The notes under the pieces: generated by a model
The model's input: only the letters and a program-made list of their open reading frames with translations
What the model was told of the DNA's origin: nothing
Database searches by the model: none
Position numbers and translations under genes: made by a program
Assembly: GCA_964523735.1 (NCBI GenBank)
Contig: CAZFYZ010000043.1
Coordinates: 1 to 27,221, forward strand
Direction of reading: 5' to 3'
DNA: 27,221 nt
Source: CAZFYZ01 sp964523735
GTDB lineage: Bacteria; Armatimonadota; UBA5829
Shown here: positions 7,777-14,007 of the stretch, in pieces
How the letters are laid out: the number at the start of each line of letters is the position of its first letter
How positions within the stretch are numbered: the first letter of the stretch is position 1

Positions 7777-8397
7777 ATGTACAAAGCTAATCTAACAGGG
7801 CTTGAGAAGGCCTCGATCCTGGTACTGTCCCTCGACCGTGAGCAGTCGTCAGCAGTCCTTGATCGACTGACGGATGAGGAGCGCGTGGTGATCGGCGCAC
7901 AGATAATGAGGTTGCGCACGATCGATGACGGCACCCGGGAACATGTGCTTGCCGAGACCGGCAGGGCGATCGGATCGATGACTGCTGTCGTTAGGCAACC
8001 GTCCAGCCAGACACGGCCAGGCTTGCTTAGGAACCTGCTTGGGTCGCTCACTGGTTTGCTTCCGTCCGCTTCCACGTCGCCTCAACCGGAGTCTAGCCGC
8101 ATCAGTTCGCCTGAGGACTTGTTAAAGATTAGCCCAGATAACTTGTGCAAAGCTATATCTGACTCCGATCCCCTCGACCTTGCCCTCGTCGTCAGCATGG
8201 CGAGCGATAGCCTTCAGGATCACATTCTGAATGCGCTCTCCGCGCCGCTACGTGGGGAAGTGCTGGAGCGCTTTTCCTCTCTCACCAACACTAAGATTGC
8301 TGAGATAGAATCGGCGCAGCAGAGGATCGTTCGGGCCGCTACCGCTCCGACCCCGAACCTGGGAACTCAGACTTCTCTCAAGGGGGTCGGCCGTTGA
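7777..8397 (+). CDS. fliG: Shortened FliG-like switch protein lacking the middle domain
   Basis: The protein is only 206 residues against about 330-345 for FliG. Residues 5-47 (LTGLEKASILVLSLDREQSS...VVIGAQIMRL) match FliG_N, which binds FliF. Residues 111-187 align with the FliG C-terminal torque domain (SPEDLLKISPDNLCKAI..DPLDLALVVSMASDSLQDHILNALS..KIAEIESAQQRIV). Between them is a Ser/Pro/Gln-rich linker (about 71-110) in place of the FliM-docking middle domain with its EHPQ motif. The usual ALKGA lysine is replaced (VVSMA), and the conserved RDDL acids are not kept. Position directly after fliF and before fliH supports identity. Frame and codon use look intact, so this is a reduced gene and not a frameshifted one. 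A paralogue elsewhere could be the working FliG. Confidence 0.8.
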   Translation: MYKANLTGLEKASILVLSLDREQSSAVLDRLTDEERVVIGAQIMRLRTIDDGTREHVLAETGRAIGSMTAVVRQPSSQTRPGLLRNLLGSLTGLLPSASTSPQPESSRISSPEDLLKISPDNLCKAISDSDPLDLALVVSMASDSLQDHILNALSAPLRGEVLERFSSLTNTKIAEIESAQQRIVRAATAPTPNLGTQTSLKGVGR

Positions 8398-9125
8398 TCA
8401 AGGTCATCAAGAGTGTCGGCAGCATTCCGGCGGTGGCAGAGTCAAAGTCTGTAGAAGTTAGGCCGATCAGATTGGACCTCCTACAGATGTCGCGAGGCGG
8501 TGGACGGTTCGACCTTGACGATCCGGATAGCCCCGAAGCGTTGGCGCGTGCTAGAGCCGAGGAGATCGTTCGTGCGGCTGAGCGAGAGGCTGAAGCGATT
8601 CGCCAACGGGCCTACGACGAGGGTCTGCGGAACAAGGCAGCCAGCTGCGCCCGTGCTTTGGACGAACTGGTGGATCGGCTGGAGTCTGAGACCGCTTCCG
8701 CCGTTGCCAGACGTGATGCTTTGGCGAGGGAGATGGAGCCTCAGGCGCTAAAGCTGTGCATCGAGGCAGTCGAAAAGATATTGAGGCATGAAATCCGCAC
8801 TGACCGCCGCGTGGTGGAGCGCACAGTCCAAGCCTGCCTTAGACGGGTCAAAGACAGCGCGCAAGTGAGCGTCCGTGTCAGTCCACAGGAGATGGACCAC
8901 GTTCGCGCGGTGCGGGAGGAGCTCTTGGCCGTCGCCGAAGGAGTCAGCTCGGTCGAGATTGTCGAAGATCGGCGCATCGAGCCTGGTGGTTGCGTGGTCG
9001 AAACGGATTCCGGCCACCTCGACGCGCGGATAGAAACGCAGCTCAGTACGCTGCGGGACAAGCTTACGGAGACACTCGAGAATGACTGCGGCGGGGACGA
9101 CGCTGGATCTGAACAAATACTCTGA
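8394..9125 (+). CDS. fliH: Flagellar export assembly protein FliH
   Basis: FliH acts as a peripheral stalk and inhibitor of the FliI ATPase and anchors it to the C-ring. The protein is 243 residues from a TTG overlapping the preceding stop (TTGA), with a GGGGG stretch upstream. Residues about 45-85 form a charged Ala/Arg/Glu helix (ARARAEEIVRAAEREAEAIRQRAYDEG) typical of FliH/YscL. The C-terminal half has the family pattern KLCIEAVEKILRHEIRTDRRVVERTVQACLRRV and VEIVEDRRIEPGGCVVETDSGHLDARIETQLSTL. In other species FliH docks on FliN, which is relevant here because FliM appears missing. Confidence 0.92.
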   Translation: MIKVIKSVGSIPAVAESKSVEVRPIRLDLLQMSRGGGRFDLDDPDSPEALARARAEEIVRAAEREAEAIRQRAYDEGLRNKAASCARALDELVDRLESETASAVARRDALAREMEPQALKLCIEAVEKILRHEIRTDRRVVERTVQACLRRVKDSAQVSVRVSPQEMDHVRAVREELLAVAEGVSSVEIVEDRRIEPGGCVVETDSGHLDARIETQLSTLRDKLTETLENDCGGDDAGSEQIL

Positions 9126-10428
9126 GGCGATTGCGAAGACCGACACTATTCGCGTCAACGGTCGTGTTGCGCAGGTGATCGGCGTGCTAGTCGAGTCCGA
9201 TGGTCCGTCCTGCGGGATCGGCGAGATGTGCGACATCTACTGCGCCGATTCCGACAACCCGGTACCCGCAGAGGTCGTCGGCTTCCGCAAGTCCCGAACG
9301 CTCCTGATGCCGCTCGGTCCCGTTCGCGATATCCGCCCAGGCAGTGTGGTTGTTGCTTCGGGCTCTTCACTCAAGGTGAGTGTAGGGCCAAGTCTGCTTG
9401 GCAGAGTGCTCGATGGTATGGGCCGCCCGTTGGATGGCAAAGGCCCGATCGCCACAGAAGCCCAAATCCGCGCTTCGGCCGACCCACCGCATCCACTTCG
9501 CCGCCGCCGCATCAACGAGCCCTTGTCGTTCGGCGTTCGGACTCTCGACGGGCTGCTGACGGCAGGCAAAGGGCAGCGGCTTGGAGTCTTCGCTGGAAGT
9601 GGCGTCGGCAAGAGCACGCTGATGGGCATGATCGCCCGGAATACATCCGCGGATGTCAATGTGATCAGCCTCGTCGGCGAGCGCGGTCGTGAAGTAAGAG
9701 ACTTCCTGGAGAAGGACCTGGGCGAGGACGGCTTGGCGAGATCGGTCGTTGTGGTAGCTACCTCCGACCAGGTTCCGATCGTCCGCCTCAGGGCCGCTCA
9801 GGTCGCTACGGGCATAGCCGAGTACTTCCGTGACCTAGGCAACGACGTGCTGCTGATGATGGATTCCGTCACCCGCGTTGCCTGGGCCCAACGCGAGATT
9901 GGGTTGGCGTCCGGTGAGCCGCCAACAACTCGCGGCTATACTCCGTCTGTCTTCGCGATCCTTCCCCAGCTTCTCGAGCGCGCCGGAACGGCTGACAGGG
10001 GCTCGATTACCGGGCTCTACACGGTGCTGGTGGAGGGTGACGACATGAACGAGCCCGTCGCAGATACAGTCCGAGGCATCCTCGATGGCCACATCGTTCT
10101 CAGCAGGGACCTGGCCGCCCGCAATCATTACCCGGCGATCGACGTGTTGTCGAGTGTAAGCCGGTTGATGCCCGATGTCACCGACCGCGACCATCGCCAG
10201 CGCGCAGGTAAGCTGCGAGACGTTCTTGCTACTTACAGGGCCAGCGAAGACCTGATCAACATCGGCGCATATGCGCATGGCAGCAACGCCGGGATCGACT
10301 ACGCCCTCAGCAAAATCGATGATGTCAATGCGTTCCTGAAGCAGTCGGTGGAGGAGAGCAACGATCTCGCGGCCACGCGAGCTGCGCTGGCAAGACTCTT
10401 CCCGGCAGAGGTCGATGAGATACTGTAG
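9082..10428 (+). CDS. fliI: Flagellum-specific ATP synthase FliI
   Basis: This is the export ATPase related to F1 beta subunits. The protein is 448 residues. The Walker A motif is GSGVGKST (about 171-178), the Walker B region is DVLLMMDSVTR, and SGEPPTTRGYTPSVFAILPQLLERAG is also diagnostic. The chosen ATG makes a 44-nt overlap with fliH; the first residues (LDLNKYSEAIAKTDTIRVNGRV) match usual FliI starts, so the overlap is likely real. Confidence 0.97.
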   Translation: MTAAGTTLDLNKYSEAIAKTDTIRVNGRVAQVIGVLVESDGPSCGIGEMCDIYCADSDNPVPAEVVGFRKSRTLLMPLGPVRDIRPGSVVVASGSSLKVSVGPSLLGRVLDGMGRPLDGKGPIATEAQIRASADPPHPLRRRRINEPLSFGVRTLDGLLTAGKGQRLGVFAGSGVGKSTLMGMIARNTSADVNVISLVGERGREVRDFLEKDLGEDGLARSVVVVATSDQVPIVRLRAAQVATGIAEYFRDLGNDVLLMMDSVTRVAWAQREIGLASGEPPTTRGYTPSVFAILPQLLERAGTADRGSITGLYTVLVEGDDMNEPVADTVRGILDGHIVLSRDLAARNHYPAIDVLSSVSRLMPDVTDRDHRQRAGKLRDVLATYRASEDLINIGAYAHGSNAGIDYALSKIDDVNAFLKQSVEESNDLAATRAALARLFPAEVDEIL

Positions 10429-10430
10429 GC

Positions 10431-10491
10431 GGCGTCTCCGACGCCGATGGGTTCGGCACGAGGATTCGTTGTAGTCGGCGTCTCCGACGCC
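10431..10491. repeat. Two copies of a hairpin-forming 15-mer between fliI and fliJ
   Basis: GGCGTCTCCGACGCC occurs at 10431-10445 and 10477-10491. Each can fold as a 6-bp stem with a TCC loop. They look like members of a dispersed REP-like family and occupy most of the 78-nt gap. Confidence 0.65.
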
Positions 10492-10506
10492 CTGTAAAGT
10501 AATACT

Positions 10507-10950
10507 ATGAAGAAGTTTAAGTTCAAACTCCAGGCAGTTTTGGATCAGCGGCAATCGATCGAGGATCGGCTTCTTGAAGAACTGGCCGAGACAAGGCGCG
10601 AGGAGGTCCGAGAGGCCGCCCGCCTGAACGTGCTCCGCGATGAGCTTGGCCGGGCGCGGGCTCTGATCATTGAGGGGCTGACGCACAACGCGCCGGCTGA
10701 TGAGATGGCGCGTCGCGACGAGTACGCCAAGACAAAGCGGGATGATGTGCGGGTTCAGGAACTCACTCTGGAGGCTGTCCAGGCCCGAGTCGAGGCAAAG
10801 CGCGTCGAGGTCGTCGAGGCGATGAAAGAGCGCAAGGTGATGGAGACCCTGCGCGACAAGCAGGAGTCGGCCTATCTGCTTGCGTGTGCCCGGGCCGAGC
10901 AGAACGAGCTTGATGCGATGGCTTCGCTGAGATACGCGAGAGGAATGTAG
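10507..10950 (+). CDS. fliJ: Flagellar export chaperone FliJ
   Basis: The protein is 147 residues, nearly all charged helix, as expected for the antiparallel coiled coil of FliJ, which works like the central stalk of the FliI hexamer and links it to FlhA. The start KKFKFKLQAVLDQRQSIEDRLLEELAETRREE is typical. No clear Shine-Dalgarno site is seen before the ATG. It follows fliI and ends 2 nt before the transglycosylase gene. Confidence 0.9.
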   Translation: MKKFKFKLQAVLDQRQSIEDRLLEELAETRREEVREAARLNVLRDELGRARALIIEGLTHNAPADEMARRDEYAKTKRDDVRVQELTLEAVQARVEAKRVEVVEAMKERKVMETLRDKQESAYLLACARAEQNELDAMASLRYARGM

Positions 10951-10952
10951 AG

Positions 10953-11543
10953 ATGCTTGAGAGCGTGACATCAGTGATCGCCAGAATCGACGAGATTAAG
11001 TCTCACTTCCGCACAGCGAGGGTGAGCGGTGAGGTGACCATAGCTCCGCATCCGGTTGGAGGACCCATCAGTTCGTCCAAGTCGGTCCAGCCGTTCTTCC
11101 CAGAGTATCTCCTGAAGCAGGTGAAGACAGCGACTAAGGGCACGGTAGAATCCGCTTCCGGCTATGACAGTATGATCGAGTCTTCCGCCGCCAAATATGG
11201 CCTCGACCCAGCGCTGCTCAAGGGCTTGATCCAAGCCGAGAGCGGCTTTAACCCAAGTGCAGTCTCCCGCTCAGGAGCCAAAGGTCTTGCGCAGTTGATG
11301 CCCCGCACCGCTGCTGGTCTGGGAGTCAGCGATCCACTCGATCCCGCTCAAAGCATCGATGGTGGCGCGAGGTATCTCAAAGCCCAGATGGACCGCTTCG
11401 GAGGCGATGAATCCCTCGCCTTGGCCGCCTACAATGCCGGCCCAAATGCAGTCGTGAAGTACGGCGGCATCCCGCCCTACACGGAGACCCAGAACTACGT
11501 CAACAAAGTCCTGTCCTACAAGCAGGACTATCAATCTCGCTAG
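10953..11543 (+). CDS. SLT-domain lytic transglycosylase of the flagellar cluster
   Basis: The protein is 196 residues. Residues about 75-190 form a soluble lytic transglycosylase (goose-lysozyme-like) domain: the catalytic Glu is E96 in GLIQAESGFNPSAVSRSGAKGLAQLMP, with later AYNAGPNAV and PPYTETQNYVNKV motifs. No clear signal peptide is seen; the first 60 residues are polar, so it may leave through the flagellar export apparatus. Its place between fliJ and fliK suggests it opens peptidoglycan for the rod, as FlgJ or SltF do elsewhere. That role is inferred from context. Confidence 0.88.
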   Translation: MLESVTSVIARIDEIKSHFRTARVSGEVTIAPHPVGGPISSSKSVQPFFPEYLLKQVKTATKGTVESASGYDSMIESSAAKYGLDPALLKGLIQAESGFNPSAVSRSGAKGLAQLMPRTAAGLGVSDPLDPAQSIDGGARYLKAQMDRFGGDESLALAAYNAGPNAVVKYGGIPPYTETQNYVNKVLSYKQDYQSR

Positions 11544-11577
11544 TCCGGCTCGAACTTCGAACCTCGGACTTCGAACT
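11543..11577 (+). repeat. Heptamer array before fliK (unit TCGAACT)
   Basis: Tandem 7-bp units from 11543 (clear from 11550) include TCGAACT twice, TCGAACC and TCGGACT. The array fills the gap after the transglycosylase stop and ends about 20 nt before the fliK start. Confidence 0.65.
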
Positions 11578-11596
11578 TCTACACGAAGGGAGGTGA

Positions 11597-12967
11597 ATGA
11601 AAATGATAGATGCTGCAATAGTGCAGATGGCTCCGGAAACGGTCCCAGCGGGTGCAATTGCACGCGCCGGGGGCAAGGAAGCATCCGGCGAGTCGTTGTT
11701 CAGCGAACTGCTGGGAGCGGCCTCTCTGAGGATCGAATCCGGCGCCACAGATCAACCCAAGACGGACCAACAGGGCGTGAGCGATGTGTTCTCGCTTCTG
11801 TTGGCGACCAGGACTGACGCGGCCTCGGCTATCGCTACTCTGATCGGTCAACCGGTTCAGACCGCTAGCCAGCCGGAACTCACGTTCGCTGCTGTCGATG
11901 CGGCCACTCCAGTGATGGATCCTGCAACGGGATCAGTGCGAGCGTGGGTGGCTCCAGAGATCGTGACCCAGGAAGGGTCTTTGGCTCTGGCCGGAGCCTA
12001 TGTGATGCCGGAATCGACTGATCAGGTCCAGAAAGCCGCGGCAGAAACGCCTCAGGTGGGGCAAACATCCCCATTGGGGCGCAACGCCACGGCAGTGACA
12101 GCGGAGCAGTTGGTCTCCGACCTCGATCCCCAAGCTGGCCCGTTGGAGGAGGCGCCAGCTAGGATGATCGCCGCAAAAGAGCAGGTGCAGACGCAGCCGA
12201 GTTTGCCTGATCAGCAGGCGCCGGTTGTCTCTGGTGTGCCAGAACCTGCCGAATTCCTGGACAAACCTGCCACGCATGCGAGCGCGGGGTCCAGACCGGC
12301 GGCGGAAGCTCCGGCGATGGCCCAGCCGCAGGCACAGGGGCCTCGCCCAATACAAGCAGATGCTCCTGTCAAGACGGATACAGTGCTTGTTGCTAAGGTC
12401 GAATCCGGCGAAGTCGTCGCAGCCACTGATTCCAGTGACTCGACATCGACTGATGCCGGCGCACGCAAGGACAGCGGCGACCAGTTCGATCTTGCGGGGC
12501 TGCTCAACCGAACGGATCAATCGCATCGGTCTTCTACCGGAGCGGCCTCTCGCGTTGAGCATGCAGCGACTCCGACGGCCAACATCGATCGGCGAATTAT
12601 CGATCAGGTCGTGCGAGCCGTGACGCNNNNNNNNNNGATCCAGATGACGCAGGATGCGTCCGGAGTGACCTCGCAGATCCAGACCTCGAGAGATCAGGTT
12701 CGCGGTCTGCTGCAGGCCCACCTGCCGGCGCTAATGGACGCGCTTTCGGAGGCAGGCGTCAAGCTCAATTCCGTTCAGGTGACATCCAGTCCATCGTTCA
12801 ACACGCTGATGCAGAACTCCGCACAGGAGAGCGGATATCAGCACCAGCAGGGCAATGCTTCCCATCGCCGCTATCCCGGCGCTGACGGTGCAATGACCAT
12901 GACTATCGACCCGGCCGCAATGGCCGTGTCATCGCATGATGCCGCGAGCTACAGCTGGCTCGCCTAG
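11597..12967 (+). CDS. fliK: Flagellar hook-length control protein FliK, interrupted by an assembly gap
   Basis: FliK is a secreted ruler that measures the hook and switches export specificity through FlhB. The frame is 456 codons, starting after a strong GGGAGGTGA. The N-terminal two thirds is Ala/Pro/Gln/Ser-rich and low in conserved motifs, as usual. The C-terminal part after the gap (QIQTSRDQVRGLLQAHLPALMDALSEAGVKLNSVQV) is the FliK C-domain. A run of 10 N at 12627-12636 lies where the conserved LxPxxLG core should be; that core is not visible, so sequence is probably missing and the true length is unknown. Confidence 0.85.
   Translation: MKMIDAAIVQMAPETVPAGAIARAGGKEASGESLFSELLGAASLRIESGATDQPKTDQQGVSDVFSLLLATRTDAASAIATLIGQPVQTASQPELTFAAVDAATPVMDPATGSVRAWVAPEIVTQEGSLALAGAYVMPESTDQVQKAAAETPQVGQTSPLGRNATAVTAEQLVSDLDPQAGPLEEAPARMIAAKEQVQTQPSLPDQQAPVVSGVPEPAEFLDKPATHASAGSRPAAEAPAMAQPQAQGPRPIQADAPVKTDTVLVAKVESGEVVAATDSSDSTSTDAGARKDSGDQFDLAGLLNRTDQSHRSSTGAASRVEHAATPTANIDRRIIDQVVRAVTXXXXIQMTQDASGVTSQIQTSRDQVRGLLQAHLPALMDALSEAGVKLNSVQVTSSPSFNTLMQNSAQESGYQHQQGNASHRRYPGADGAMTMTIDPAAMAVSSHDAASYSWLA
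12627..12636. other. Assembly gap (10 N) within fliK
   Basis: The ten undefined bases happen to keep the frame. The stretch normally holding the FliK LxPxxLG core is absent on either side, so the gap size is probably a placeholder. Confidence 0.95.
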
Positions 12968-12976
12968 ACCGCAGCA

Positions 12977-12994
12977 GCGGCTCTCCGCAGCCGC
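12977..12994. other. Hairpin in the fliK-flgD gap
   Basis: GCGGCT (12977-12982) and AGCCGC (12989-12994) form a perfect 6-bp stem with loop CTCCGC, followed 5 nt later by the AGGAGGTGA ribosome site of flgD. No T-run follows. Confidence 0.4.
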
Positions 12995-13017
12995 CTGATA
13001 GGAGGTGACAACACAAC

Positions 13018-13398
13018 ATGCCAGTGAATGGAGTGACGAACACAAGCTCCACCGGCACGACGACCGCGTCAGCGTCGCAGAACAACGGTATGGACAAGGA
13101 TGCTTTCCTGAGGCTGCTCGTAACCGAGTTGCAGAACCAGGATCCGCTAAATCCGATGAACGAAAAGGACTCCATCGCTCAGCTGGCGCAGTTCTCCGCG
13201 CTTGAGCAGATGCAGCAGGTAAACCAGGGGCAGAAGGCCCTTCAGGCGCTCATGATGATCGGTACCAACGTTGACTACGTCAGCGGTGAGAGCGTGCTCT
13301 CTGGCAAGGTCACGAGCGTGACTAGCCAGAGTGGCAAGGTCTATGTCAACGTCGATGGCGCCAGCATCGAAGTCGACAAGGTCGTCAACGTCTATTGA
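13018..13398 (+). CDS. flgD: Flagellar hook assembly (cap) protein FlgD, short form
   Basis: FlgD caps the growing hook and guides FlgE assembly. The protein is 126 residues, the short form without the Ig-like C-domain of enteric FlgD. The core FlgD motif MDKDAFLRLLVTELQNQDPLNPMNEKDSIAQLAQFSALEQMQQV lies at about residues 24-67. A short beta segment (GKVTSVTSQSGKVYVNVDGASIEVDKVVNV) ends the protein. The ATG has AGGAGGTGA 9 nt upstream, one of the best ribosome sites here. Confidence 0.95.
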   Translation: MPVNGVTNTSSTGTTTASASQNNGMDKDAFLRLLVTELQNQDPLNPMNEKDSIAQLAQFSALEQMQQVNQGQKALQALMMIGTNVDYVSGESVLSGKVTSVTSQSGKVYVNVDGASIEVDKVVNVY

Positions 13399-13410
13399 TG
13401 GCCGTCGTCC

Positions 13411-13426
13411 AGGCACGCAAATTGCT
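13411..13426 (+). promoter_or_regulatory. Sigma-54-type (-24/-12) promoter before the TIGR02530-type gene and flgE
   Basis: AGGCACGCAAATTGCT matches TGGCACGnnnnTTGCW except for the first base. GG (13412-13413) and GC (13424-13425) are exactly 10 nt apart. It lies in the 63-nt gap after flgD; transcription would start near 13438, close to the TTG start at 13462. Confidence 0.65.
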
Positions 13427-13461
13427 GTAGAGGACACGGACTACTACGAAAGGAGCTTGCA

Positions 13462-13842
13462 TTGTCTCCAGTTCGAATCAACTCGATACCGATAGGCAGC
13501 GCGAACGTCGAACGCGGACGAACTGCCCAGGGGCCTGCCGCAACCGGCAAGTCATTCGGCGACACGCTGCAGGCTCAATTGCTTGAGCAGGGAGTCAAGC
13601 TCTCCGGACATGCGCAGAAGCGCCTCGCGGAGAGAGACGTCCGGCTCAGTCAGGATGACACAGCCCGCCTCAGCGCTGCGGTCGATAGGGCGCAGCAGAA
13701 GGGCGCTGATAAGTCGCTTGTCCTGATGGACGACCTGGCGCTTGTAGTGAGCGCAAGGAATCGAGTCATTATCACTGCTCTCGACTCGGCATCTGCCAAG
13801 GAGGGAGTCTTCACCGGCATAGACAGCGCGGTGATCGCCTAG
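13462..13842 (+). CDS. Flagellar operon protein of TIGR02530 type
   Basis: The protein is 126 residues from a TTG with AGGAG 6 nt upstream. The C-terminal two thirds (KLSGHAQKRLAERDVRLSQDDTARLSAAVDRAQQKGADKSLVLMDDLALVVSARNRVIITALD...GVFTGIDSAVIA) matches the conserved small flagellar protein found between flgD and flgE in Firmicutes, Thermotogae and others (TIGR02530). Its biochemical role is not known. It is probably a hook-assembly factor judging by position, and it directly follows a sigma-54-type promoter. Confidence 0.88.
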   Translation: MSPVRINSIPIGSANVERGRTAQGPAATGKSFGDTLQAQLLEQGVKLSGHAQKRLAERDVRLSQDDTARLSAAVDRAQQKGADKSLVLMDDLALVVSARNRVIITALDSASAKEGVFTGIDSAVIA

Positions 13843-13849
13843 TAACTGT

Positions 13850-13968
13850 TGCACTGGACCTCTACGGGGGAAGTGCAGGGCCGTGGACTGATAGAAGCGG
13901 CCCAAATAACCCGGCGGGCAGGAAGCTCGCTCAGAACTCACGGTGTCCGCAGCCGGCAAGAGGCCGGC
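13850..13968 (+). other. GC-rich structured leader region before flgE
   Basis: The 165-nt gap holds three strong stems: TGCACT/AGTGCA (13850-13855 with 13872-13877), GGGCCG/CGGCCC (13878-13883 with 13898-13903) stacked directly on it, and GCCGGC/GCCGGC (13952-13957 with 13963-13968, loop AAGAG). CCGTG (13881-13885) can alternatively pair with CACGG (13938-13942). The flgE ribosome site GGGAGGT lies at about 13990. I recognise no known riboswitch; it may be a mixed-structure leader controlling hook protein output. Confidence 0.4.
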
Positions 13969-14007
13969 GACGTGTAGAGCGGAGATTACCGGGAGGTCAA
14001 CCTTAAG

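Noticed and set aside
7777..8397. FliG broken by frameshift or sequencing error
   Set aside because: N- and C-domain parts lie in one frame with no stop, and there is not enough DNA between fliF and fliH in any frame to hold the middle domain.
10454..10469. A third sigma-54-like site before fliJ (CGGCACGAGGATTCGT)
   Set aside because: The -12 GC is CG here, which normally abolishes function; the rest of the match is likely chance.
9835..10971. 378-codon minus-strand frame opposite fliI and fliJ
   Set aside because: Shadow frame through two clear genes and the hairpin repeats; no domain seen.
13850..13968. Known c-di-GMP or cobalamin riboswitch
   Set aside because: The conserved sequence blocks of those classes are not present; only generic stems are seen.
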